NCBI GenBank assembly: GCA_963676635.1
Contig: OY781105.1
Coordinates: forward strand, 1,426,001-1,490,000
Length of the DNA: 64,000 nt
Direction: 5' to 3'
Source of the DNA: GCA-002708315 sp963676635
Lineage (GTDB): Bacteria > Bacteroidota > Bacteroidia > Bacteroidales > F082
Shown here: piece after piece, positions 16,736-24,091 of the stretch
Layout: each line of letters starts with the position of its first letter
Numbering within the stretch: the first letter of the stretch is position 1
Translations under genes and position numbers: made by a program
The notes under the pieces: generated by a model
Database searches by the model: none
Told to the model about the DNA's origin: nothing
The model's input: only the letters and a program-made list of their open reading frames with translations

Positions 16736-17782
16736 TTACTCATCTTCTGGCTCTCCCAATTTATTTATTAATTTGTCAAAGTCAGATTGATAAAGTTGGT
16801 CTTGTATTATTCGGTATTTTTCATATTCACTTTCTGCATGTGATTTTGCAATTGATGCACTTATTGTTCCTGCATTCTGAAGTATTTTTCTATCGTCAAA
16901 CTGCAAAAACAAATCAAGCCTTTTTGCCCAATCCTCCATTGTCATTGGAATTTTACGGTTTGCTCTTTCTTCTGCTAAATCCAAATATGCGTTGACAATT
17001 CGACCTAATGACTCTAATTCTTCCTGATTTAGGTAGTTTTTAGCAATTGAAACATCACTTTTCAAAATCTTTCCTTTCGGACTATTTTTCCATGCGGTTA
17101 AACCCATATGTTCTTTCTCTCTGTCTGCTCTCTTAACAATCAATTCGGCTGCTGTATGGTTGTGAATTGCATAATGTAATTTATTTTGAACCTTTGCAAA
17201 AAAATCTTTTGTAGTAGGAGCATCTGTGTTATAGTCAACGCTTGTGGAATATATGTCTGTGATTTTTTGATAGAAACGACGTTCACTTAATCGAATTTCT
17301 CTGATTTCTTCGAGTAAATTCTCAAAGTAATCTTCATCAAGGAATGCTCCATTTTCCATTCGTTTTTTATCAAGAACATATCCTTTTATGGCATATTCTC
17401 TTAAAACTTGTGTTGCCCATTGTCTAAATTGCGTTGCTCGAACAGAATTAACCCGATATCCTACTGAAATAATTGCGTCAAGATTAAAAAAATCGATATC
17501 ACGATTAACTTGTCGTTTTCCTTCTTGTTGAACTATTCGAAATTTTCGAACAGTTCCATCTTCTTGAATTTCAGAACTTTTGTAAATCTCCTTTAAATGA
17601 TAATTTATTGTATTTACTTCAACATCAAATAACTCTGCCATCAACTTTTGACTTAACCAAATTGATTCATCCTCATATCGGACTTCTATTGTAGAGGTCC
17701 TGTTTTGATTCGTAAACACCAAAAATTCAGCGGTACTATTTCTTATTTGTAAATTTTTATTTTCAGACTTCTTATCTGTCAT
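16736..17782 (-). CDS. RhuM family protein
   Basis: 348 residues. The N-terminal half has an HTH-like start ('IWLSQKLMAELFDVEVNTIN', 'HLKEIYKSSEIQEDGTVRKF') and the RhuM core 'FFNLDAIISVGYRVNSVRAT' followed by 'QFRQWATQVLREYAIKGYVL'. The C-terminal half has 'TAAELIVKRADREKEHMGL' and 'YLNQEELESLGRIVNAYLDL'. RhuM proteins were first noted on a Salmonella pathogenicity island and are common on mobile DNA; their biochemical role is unsettled. The gene has its own promoter-like box, no operon partner and repeat DNA upstream, which suggests acquisition. Confidence 0.88.
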   Translation of the reverse strand: MTDKKSENKNLQIRNSTAEFLVFTNQNRTSTIEVRYEDESIWLSQKLMAELFDVEVNTINYHLKEIYKSSEIQEDGTVRKFRIVQQEGKRQVNRDIDFFNLDAIISVGYRVNSVRATQFRQWATQVLREYAIKGYVLDKKRMENGAFLDEDYFENLLEEIREIRLSERRFYQKITDIYSTSVDYNTDAPTTKDFFAKVQNKLHYAIHNHTAAELIVKRADREKEHMGLTAWKNSPKGKILKSDVSIAKNYLNQEELESLGRIVNAYLDLAEERANRKIPMTMEDWAKRLDLFLQFDDRKILQNAGTISASIAKSHAESEYEKYRIIQDQLYQSDFDKLINKLGEPEDE

Positions 17783-17804
17783 TGAATTTCATTTTCAACA
17801 GATA

Positions 17805-17812
17805 CAAATATA
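17805..17812 (-). promoter_or_regulatory. -7 box for the RhuM gene
   Basis: The minus strand reads TATATTTG, a full TAnnTTTG match, 22 bases before the ATG. A TTG occurs 17 nt upstream of it, slightly short of the usual 19-21. Confidence 0.5.
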
Positions 17813-17905
17813 CAATTTTCTGGTTTGCACAATTATCATTGCCCCTAAATAGCTCAAGTCAGGAGACTCACTCTATTTGTGTTGCATTCTTCTTTTTTCA
17901 AGTCC

Positions 17906-18005
17906 CTTTCAAATTCCAATTATCAAGCACCAAATAACAAACAAATCTCAATCATCAAAATCCAAATAACCAAAACCCCCACACTCCGAAATTGTCATTT
18001 GATTT
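17906..18005 (+). repeat. Dispersed ~100-nt repeat, copy 3
   Basis: Runs from CTTTCAAATTCCAATTATCA through CAAATAACAAACAAAT and ACCAAAACCCCCACACTCCG to ATTGTCATTTGATTT. Plus orientation, like copies 1 and 4. Confidence 0.85.
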
Positions 18006-18118
18006 CACCCCTTTGCCCGCCATTGTCCGCCGTAGCCTTGGCTAAGGAAGTCGTAGCCTCAGGCGGCGTAGGAGGGTCCAGTCTCTCCAGTCTATCCAGT
18101 TCCTCCAATCCCCACCTT
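18006..18118. repeat. GC hairpin and CCAGTCT repeat entering the DUF364 gene
   Basis: Contains GCCTTGGCTAAGG and GCCTCAGGCGGCGTAGG-type small inverted repeats, then 8-9-nt CCAGTCTCT/CCAGTCTAT units (18079-18103). The same CCAGTCT units recur at 21798-21814. The last codons of the DUF364 gene (stop at 18092-18094) lie inside this block. Confidence 0.65.
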
Positions 18119-18793
18119 CCGCATCCTGTGCATAAAGCTCTTTGTGCCTTTGCCCGCAGCAATTATTTCCAGCAGCTCTTCATCATTATCCTGAAAAACA
18201 GAGCCAAAAAGGACTTCAATATTGCGGTATCTGAACATATCAGGATGAAGTATTGTGGATGGTCCTAACATCATTACTTTAGTTTGAGATCCTGTATTGT
18301 CCAGAATATCTGCGAAAGTATTATTAAAGACTGATGTTGATGTAAGCACCACCACATCAGCAACAGCGAGATAATCATTTATCTTGGTAATATCCTCTGT
18401 GCCTTCATAATCATTGAGATCGAAGATATTCAGATTAATACTATCATTCTTGAATTTCTTTACAAGAGAAGCAAAATATCCAATCATCACAATATTGCTG
18501 AATACGCTGAAATCAATCTGGTCAAAAATATCCTTTTGAGAATCAATTACAGCATCAGCATTGAACATTGCATTGTAGTAAGCAGTTAGCAGAACACGGT
18601 GAGGAACAAAGTTAAGGTCAATATCAATAGGATCACTTAAAGATATTTGCACCTTATTTAATAACGTTGAGCACACCCCTGTTCTTCCGTTTTCAAGCAC
18701 AACAGCGATGTACTTCTCACCACATACAAGTTGGGATATACGACCTTTGTCAAAGCCGTAGTTAGAAAAAAAATACTCAAGGGGTTCTTTCAT
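18092..18793 (-). CDS. DUF364 / Rossmann-like putative metal-chelation protein
   Basis: 233 residues. An N-terminal beta-rich part ('CGEKYIAVVLENGRTGVCST') is followed by a Rossmann-like C-terminal domain with 'VVVLTSTSVFNNTFADIL' and 'TKVMMLGPSTILHPDMFRYR', as in DUF364 proteins described as putative heavy-metal chelation domains. It lies 85 bases downstream of the AOR gene on the same strand, with a large hairpin between them. A role in supplying tungsten or cofactor to AOR is possible but inferred from position. The final residues ('GIGGTG') come from the adjoining minisatellite. Confidence 0.75.
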   Translation of the reverse strand: MKEPLEYFFSNYGFDKGRISQLVCGEKYIAVVLENGRTGVCSTLLNKVQISLSDPIDIDLNFVPHRVLLTAYYNAMFNADAVIDSQKDIFDQIDFSVFSNIVMIGYFASLVKKFKNDSINLNIFDLNDYEGTEDITKINDYLAVADVVVLTSTSVFNNTFADILDNTGSQTKVMMLGPSTILHPDMFRYRNIEVLFGSVFQDNDEELLEIIAAGKGTKSFMHRMRKVGIGGTG

Positions 18794-18813
18794 TGTACTA
18801 TGATAAAATAAGA

Positions 18814-18860
18814 ACGACTTCCCTCCTACTCAGCATAAGGCTGATAAAGAAGGAAGTCGT
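18814..18860 (-). promoter_or_regulatory. Nested hairpin between AOR and DUF364 genes
   Basis: A perfect 9-bp stem ACGACTTCC/GGAAGTCGT (18814-18822 with 18852-18860) encloses a second hairpin TCAGC/GCTGA (18830-18834 with 18840-18844). On the minus strand it begins about 18 bases after the AOR stop and is followed by a partly U-rich TCTTATTTTATC. It could be a leaky terminator, an mRNA-stabilising element or a regulatory leader for the DUF364 gene. Confidence 0.65.
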
Positions 18861-18878
18861 CACTTCGCTATAGCTACA

Positions 18879-21038
18879 TCAATTCTCCTGATGAGGCTCA
18901 ACCATCTCAATCAATTCAGGAAGATCCATTCCCAAATCTTTAAGATGTGATATTTTAGGTACTCCGTTTTTAGTCCACCCACGGCGCAGATACACAGCGT
19001 CAAGTAATTTCTCATACTGATCTTCACGATATTTCCGTAGCATATCACGTTTCTCTTCAGTAGATTTGCCTTCGATATCAACACCTACAGTCTCAACCAG
19101 TTGCTTATCATAACGTTCCGCTCTTGATTCATATTCTTCAATAGTAACCGGACCGGCAGCGCGGTATGGCTGGGCATCAAATTCCCTAACACCATAACCC
19201 CTTCTTAGGTTAAATATACGCTGGTAGTTATAAACACGTTCCGACTGGCGGATCATTTCATGTTTATCAATATTAGCGCCTGTTACAGCGTTATAGATTG
19301 TGATATAATTATCAACATGCTCAGGCACTTTTGCCGGTTCATCAGTTTCTGCATTATTGGCAGGTTCAACATCATTCCATGGGAGCTTACACAATCCCAT
19401 TAATCCGAACCATGTACGGAACATAGGGAAATAATGGAGAGCTTCAGCTTTATCTTCAAAAGTAGGTATCTGGTTATTAACCATATCCATAAAGATAAGC
19501 CATGCTTCATCATGTTGCGGACCTTTATTGGTCATTGCAAAACCACCCTGCTGTGCCAGCGACTCCTTAGATATATATTCAGAATATTCAAGACCTTTGT
19601 TTTCCATACCTATATCCTGTAGGAAATCAGGATCACCCCAGCCTTTCTCTATGAACATCTCCTTCATTTTACGAACACCCATACCAGCAACCAGTCCGAA
19701 ACCTTCGCCACGAGCCAGTTGGTGCATAAGCTCCATAGCTGAGTCAGCATTACCGAAATTCAGCTTCAGTCCACCTGTACGCTCTTCATTAAGGATACCA
19801 TTTTCGTAGCATTCCATAATAAACGCTGTTAATGTACCCCATGAGATAGTACATATTCCGTAAGTATCGCAATAGAAGTTAGCTTCGATTATATAATCAG
19901 GATTAAAGATACCACAGTTAGAACCAAGTCCGCCTGCATTTTCATATTCAGGACCATCAACAATAACCTTCTGGCCGGCATAAGGACCAGTACGCAGCTC
20001 ATAATTGTCAACACCCTTGGCGCACGACATATTACAGCCAATCCAGCAGCCATCAGGAATACCCTGGGTAAAGCGACGCTTCCACTCTTCAGAATCTATC
20101 TTACCGGCATCCGGGTGACTACCATATTTATAATTATGAGTAGGCAGCAAATCATAGTCGTTCATAATCTCCACAAGGTGAGCTGTTCCTTTTGATCTCA
20201 TTTCACACTGCTCATCGTCGAGCTCACGCATCTCCTTGTTGAAATTTTTACCTCTTTCCATAATAGCTTTGAGGTCGACAACATTGTTAAGATTACCTTT
20301 AATACCAGGCACCTTACATACAACAGCCTTTATTTTCTTATCGCGGAAAACAGTACCAATACCACCACGGCCGGCCTGTTTCAGTCGCACAAGCTTACGT
20401 TTACTATCGTAGAAGCTAAAGTTAAGCATCCCGATAAGGGAATTGTCGGCAGCCTTACCGGCAGAAACAACAGCAACATTTTTCTTATCTCTGTCGTCGT
20501 TGGCATACATATCCGTAAGCTGTTCAGCAAGCACATGACTATCGATAGCTTCAGCAGGAGCCTCAAATATCTCCACCTTACCATTCACACCATCGATAAA
20601 GATAATAACCTCCTTATCAGCCTTACCCTGAAGCTCAATAGCATCAAAGCCTGAAAATTTCAGGAAAGGTCCGAAGTAACCACCAACATTACTATCCATA
20701 ACAGAGTTCGTCTGTGGTGAGATACTTACAACCAACGACTTACCAGTACCTGAATACTGAGTAATACCACAAATAGGACCACCAGATATAACGATTTCGT
20801 TTTCCGGGTCGTTCCATTTTGTATCGGACTTAGTAGCATCCCAAAGATATTTCAGTCCATAACCCTTACCACCGATAAACTTCTCCTTCATTAATGCAGG
20901 CACATCCTTTGCTTTAACTGTATTATCGCCGACATTGATATATAATGTCTTATCGGAATAGCCCTTATCAAGAGGTGTGATCTCGTAATCCCACACTTTC
21001 AATAACTTGTGCTGGTTTTTTATTTCCTCAACGTTCAT
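18879..21038 (-). CDS. Tungsten-containing aldehyde ferredoxin oxidoreductase
   Basis: 719 residues. The N-terminal pterin-binding domain has 'KFIGGKGYGLKYLWD', 'GGPICGITQYSGTGKSLVVS' and 'RGGIGTVFRDKKIKAVV'. Middle and C-terminal AOR domains have 'DGPEYENAGGLGSNCGIFNP' and 'ANFYCDTYGICTISWGTLTA'. Putative 4Fe-4S ligands are C331, C335, C339 ('CWIGCNMSC') and C550 ('GLCKLPW'). The family oxidises aldehydes to acids with ferredoxin in the cytoplasm, using a tungstopterin. The cysteine spacing (CX3CX3C) differs from CX2CX3C, which I recall for the Pyrococcus enzyme. No pterin or transporter genes are nearby. Monocistronic or followed by DUF364. Confidence 0.93.
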   Translation of the reverse strand: MNVEEIKNQHKLLKVWDYEITPLDKGYSDKTLYINVGDNTVKAKDVPALMKEKFIGGKGYGLKYLWDATKSDTKWNDPENEIVISGGPICGITQYSGTGKSLVVSISPQTNSVMDSNVGGYFGPFLKFSGFDAIELQGKADKEVIIFIDGVNGKVEIFEAPAEAIDSHVLAEQLTDMYANDDRDKKNVAVVSAGKAADNSLIGMLNFSFYDSKRKLVRLKQAGRGGIGTVFRDKKIKAVVCKVPGIKGNLNNVVDLKAIMERGKNFNKEMRELDDEQCEMRSKGTAHLVEIMNDYDLLPTHNYKYGSHPDAGKIDSEEWKRRFTQGIPDGCWIGCNMSCAKGVDNYELRTGPYAGQKVIVDGPEYENAGGLGSNCGIFNPDYIIEANFYCDTYGICTISWGTLTAFIMECYENGILNEERTGGLKLNFGNADSAMELMHQLARGEGFGLVAGMGVRKMKEMFIEKGWGDPDFLQDIGMENKGLEYSEYISKESLAQQGGFAMTNKGPQHDEAWLIFMDMVNNQIPTFEDKAEALHYFPMFRTWFGLMGLCKLPWNDVEPANNAETDEPAKVPEHVDNYITIYNAVTGANIDKHEMIRQSERVYNYQRIFNLRRGYGVREFDAQPYRAAGPVTIEEYESRAERYDKQLVETVGVDIEGKSTEEKRDMLRKYREDQYEKLLDAVYLRRGWTKNGVPKISHLKDLGMDLPELIEMVEPHQEN

Positions 21039-21078
21039 AACTGATAATTTAACTGTTCATTTTTTAATAATACTTGTG

Positions 21079-21108
21079 CAAAAGTATAAAATTATCCTCC
21101 ATAATGAA
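21079..21108 (-). promoter_or_regulatory. Promoter of the AOR gene
   Basis: The minus strand has TACTTTTG (21086-21079), a full -7 match, with TTC (one mismatch to TTG) exactly 19 nt upstream. The ATG is 40 bases downstream of the -7 box. Confidence 0.6.
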
Positions 21109-21177
21109 CGAAAGTATCTAATTATCAGTTATGCAAAGATTGACATAACGAGAGAAGTCAGATACGGGAGAGACTTT

Positions 21178-21205
21178 ACGAATAGGCGAAAAGGCGAAGA
21201 GGTGA
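21178..21205. repeat. GGCGAAAAGGCGA short repeat
   Basis: Reiterated GGCGAAAA/GGCGAAGA units, related to 7707-7745 and about 15990-16030. Confidence 0.5.
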
Positions 21206-21344
21206 TGGGAGGGGCTAAGGGGCTTTGAGAATGAATCGAAATCCAGGATTAACGCTCACTCAAAACTTATAACTAATAATTCAAAACTCCTCAATAAGTT
21301 CGTTTAGATTGCAGTTAATTATCCGGGAGACTTCACTGGTTTGT

Positions 21345-21475
21345 CTTTGTATGCTTTCATACCATTATTTTCATACGTATGAAAATACCAGCGACACAAG
21401 AGAAAACAACCAATTACACAAGAGAAAACAACCAATTACACAAGAGAAAACAACCAATTACACAAGAGAGAATCA
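21345..21475 (-). repeat. 22-nt period array B (dyad CATACGTATG)
   Basis: One perfect 18-bp dyad TTTTCATACGTATGAAAA (axis at 21376/21377) is followed by four ACACAAG units starting at 21394, 21416, 21438 and 21460, each 22 nt apart and in the same register as the dyad. A degenerate dyad GTATG-cttt-CATAC sits one unit upstream (axis ~21355). Three of the four units are nearly identical (CAATTACACAAGAGAAAACA). It lies between the divergent AOR and mutL-side genes. Confidence 0.9.
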
Positions 21476-21480
21476 CTAGT

Positions 21481-21515
21481 CCCTCTTTGTCCGCTGAAGT
21501 CATGGCATAAGAGGG
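21481..21515. repeat. Inverted repeat CCCTCTT/AAGAGGG
   Basis: CCCTCTT (21481-21487) is complementary to AAGAGGG (21509-21515) with a 21-nt loop. It sits between array B and dispersed repeat copy 4. No T-run follows, so terminator function is not supported. Confidence 0.45.
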
Positions 21516-21521
21516 TTGTCT

Positions 21522-21620
21522 CTTTAAAATTACAAATATCAATAGTCAAATAACAAACAAATTCCAATCACCAAAATTCAAATAACCAAAACCCCACTTT
21601 CCGAAATTATCATCTGGTTT
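21522..21620 (+). repeat. Dispersed ~100-nt repeat, copy 4
   Basis: CTTTAAAATTACAAATATCA, then CAAATAACAAACAAATTCC, CCAAAATTCAAATAACC, and CCCACTTTCCGAAATTATCA plus TCTGGTTT. It leads directly into CTTGTCT minisatellite. Confidence 0.85.
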
Positions 21621-21623
21621 CCC

Positions 21624-21820
21624 CCTTGTCTCTTGTCTCTTGTCCCTTGTCTCTTGTCCCTTGTCTCTTGTCCCTTGTCTCTTGTCCCTTGTCTCTTGTC
21701 CCTTGTCCCTTGTCCCTTGTCCCTTGTCTCTTGTCCCTTGTCCCTTGTCCCTCCAGTCATTTTTCATTATTCATTTTCTCCTTGTCCCCTCCTTTCTCCA
21801 GTCTCTCCAGTCCTAAAATT
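21624..21820. repeat. Long 7-nt CTTGTCT/CTTGTCC minisatellite
   Basis: About eighteen 7-nt units alternate CTTGTCT and CTTGTCC (21625-21752), the longest minisatellite in the window. CAGTCATTTTTCATTATTCA, CTCCTTGTCCCCTCC and two TCCAGTC units follow. ORFs here read only periodic TRDKGQE/LVSCPLS peptides. Confidence 0.92.
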
Positions 21821-21862
21821 CAAATAACAATCATGATCAAATCACGTTAAATAAAAAACAAC

Positions 21863-21870
21863 TAATTTTG
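21863..21870 (+). promoter_or_regulatory. -7 box upstream of the mutL unit
   Basis: TAATTTTG matches TAnnTTTG 18 bases before the ATG at 21888. No TTG at the expected -33 spacing. Confidence 0.45.
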
Positions 21871-21887
21871 CAATAAATAAATATACT

Positions 21888-22199
21888 ATGGGATTTTTTG
21901 TTTTTAGAACACCGAAGCCAAAGGAATTCAAATATACACCACGATATTACGATCCTAAGAAAGAGGAGCTGGAACGCAGGAAAGCTGAACTGGGTCTCAA
22001 AAACGAGTTATCGCATAACGAAGAACTAAGGCTAAGGATGTCACGACGATGGAGGAAAGGCTCCGATGAGGGTAAAAGTACATTATCCAAAACTATTACA
22101 TATCTGATTTACGGTACTTTCATTATATTGAGCATCTATTTCATTCTATTTACCGATGTAATCGAAAATGTGCTCCGCAGCTTTGGAGTAACACATTAA
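21888..22199 (+). CDS. Small single-TM protein upstream of mutL
   Basis: 103 residues. The basic N-terminus has 'YTPRYYDPKKEELERRKAEL' and 'RLRMSRRWRKGSD', and one transmembrane helix lies near the C-terminus ('TYLIYGTFIILSIYFILF'). I recall proteins of this shape immediately upstream of mutL in other Bacteroidota, but no function is known. 29 bases separate it from mutL, so it is probably the first gene of that transcript. Confidence 0.7.
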   Translation: MGFFVFRTPKPKEFKYTPRYYDPKKEELERRKAELGLKNELSHNEELRLRMSRRWRKGSDEGKSTLSKTITYLIYGTFIILSIYFILFTDVIENVLRSFGVTH

Positions 22200-22228
22200 C
22201 AAGCATCACTCAGCTAAAACAACAAACT

Positions 22229-24067
22229 ATGTCAAACATCATTAAGTTATTACCTGATTCTGTAGCAAATCAGATAGCAGCCGGAGAAGTTATACAACGT
22301 CCGGCCTCAGCTGTTAAAGAGCTATTGGAGAATGCCGTTGATGCAGGGGCCACAAAAGTAACCCTGATTATCAAAGATGCAGGTAAAACCTTAATTCAGG
22401 TAACTGACAATGGCACAGGAATGTCGGACATGGATGCACGCATGTGCCTTGAGCGTCATGCTACTTCCAAGATTAGCAAAGCCGACGATCTGTTCGCCAT
22501 TAACACAATGGGATTCAGAGGAGAAGCTATTGCTTCCATTGCTGCCATTGCGCATATGGAGATAAAATCATGCACCAGAGATGAGGAAATAGGTACTCAG
22601 CTGATTGTTGAAGGCTCAGAGGTTAAAAGTCAGGAACCATGTCAGTGCCCTGTGGGTACATCAATTCTGGTTAAAAACCTGTTCTTCAATGTTCCGGCAA
22701 GAAGAAACTTCCTTAAGTCCAACACAGTAGAGCTGCGCCACATTCTTGAAGAATTTACAAGAGTAGCCCTGGTTAACAACGATATTTCATTTGTGTACTA
22801 TAGTAACGACAAGCTGGTATTCAGTCTGTCTCCGGCAAGCTTAAAAGCCAGAATAGCAGGAATATTTGGCAGTTCCTACGACAAGAAACTACTATCTGTT
22901 GAACAGGAAACAGAAGTATTGAAAATAACCGGATTTATAGGCAAACCGGAATATGCGAAAAAAACCAGGGGAGAGCAATACTTCTTTGTTAACAACAGAT
23001 ATATCAGGCATGCGTATCTAAATCATGCAGTAAACAATGCCTATTCGGAGCTAATTCCGGAAGACTCCTACCCTACTTACTTTATCAATATTTCCATTGA
23101 TCCCAAAGAAATAGACATCAACATACACCCTACCAAAACGGAGGTAAACTTCCAGGATGCGCGTTATGTTTATGCTATTCTGCAGGCAGCAGTAAAACAG
23201 AGTATCGGCAAGCATTCGCTTACACCTCAGATCGATTTCAATGTTATTCCCGATATTGAGATCGCGTTACAGACAAAGCCCGATGGTCCTATTAAGCAAC
23301 CAGAAATTGAAGTTGATCCATCATATAATCCGTTCAAACGGGAGAAAAGTGATATCAAACAGGGGTTTAATATCCCTCCCAAACCCAGCACAGAAAACTG
23401 GGAAGCACTTTTCTCTGAACAAAAAAACAGAGATGAAGAAACTGAACAACAGCCGGTTGCTGAATCGCTTCATGATGAAAGCAAAGCTTTTGAAGTAATA
23501 AACTTCCTGCAGGTTCACAACAGATTCATCACATGCAATGTAAGTAAAGGACTGCTTGTTATCGATCAGCAGAAAGCACATGAACGTATCTTATATGAAG
23601 ATGTTCTTAAAAGGTTAAAAGGTAAGCCACAACCATCACAACAGCAGCTGTTTCCTCAGAACATAAATTTGAGTCCGGGTGATGCTGATATAATGACCAG
23701 CCTTCTGGGCAACCTTAAAAAGCTGGGGTTTGTTATTGAAGAGCTAAATCAAACAAATTTTGTGATTGTAGGTATTCCTGTTGACGTGGGCGAGAGTGAT
23801 TCGGTGGCTATCATTGAAAAGATAATTGAGAATCATAAAAAACATGTTACTGACCTGAATTACGATCGCAATATATCACTGGCCAAATCAATGGCAGTAA
23901 AACTTTCAATAAAAACTGGCACAAAACTTGAGGATGAAGAAATGCAGGAAATTTATGACAGTTTGTTCAAATGTGATGTTCCTGCTGTTGCCCCCGATGG
24001 CAAAAAGGTTTTTACTGTTATCAAGCTCGATGAGCTTACAGGAATGATTGAAAGAACAAACTCATAA
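22229..24067 (+). CDS. mutL: DNA mismatch repair protein MutL
   Basis: 612 residues. GHKL ATPase domain: 'QIAAGEVIQRPASAVKELLE', 'DNGTGM' and 'TMGFRGEAIASIAA', then the S5-like domain with 'VNNRYIRHAYLNHAVN' and 'IHPTKTEVNF'. A linker of ~60 residues precedes a C-terminal dimerisation domain (~420-612). The expected endonuclease motif reads D446-QQKAHE452-RILYE457: the usual His after DQ is Gln, while both Glu are kept. It couples mismatch recognition to strand removal. First in a run of closely spaced plus-strand genes. Confidence 0.97.
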   Translation: MSNIIKLLPDSVANQIAAGEVIQRPASAVKELLENAVDAGATKVTLIIKDAGKTLIQVTDNGTGMSDMDARMCLERHATSKISKADDLFAINTMGFRGEAIASIAAIAHMEIKSCTRDEEIGTQLIVEGSEVKSQEPCQCPVGTSILVKNLFFNVPARRNFLKSNTVELRHILEEFTRVALVNNDISFVYYSNDKLVFSLSPASLKARIAGIFGSSYDKKLLSVEQETEVLKITGFIGKPEYAKKTRGEQYFFVNNRYIRHAYLNHAVNNAYSELIPEDSYPTYFINISIDPKEIDINIHPTKTEVNFQDARYVYAILQAAVKQSIGKHSLTPQIDFNVIPDIEIALQTKPDGPIKQPEIEVDPSYNPFKREKSDIKQGFNIPPKPSTENWEALFSEQKNRDEETEQQPVAESLHDESKAFEVINFLQVHNRFITCNVSKGLLVIDQQKAHERILYEDVLKRLKGKPQPSQQQLFPQNINLSPGDADIMTSLLGNLKKLGFVIEELNQTNFVIVGIPVDVGESDSVAIIEKIIENHKKHVTDLNYDRNISLAKSMAVKLSIKTGTKLEDEEMQEIYDSLFKCDVPAVAPDGKKVFTVIKLDELTGMIERTNS

Positions 24068-24091
24068 CAGTGTTTAAAAAAGAATAGAATT

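Noticed and set aside
21546..21850. Overlapping ORFs giving TRDKGQE and LVSCPLS repeats
   Set aside because: The peptides are direct translations of the 7-nt minisatellite in several frames on both strands.
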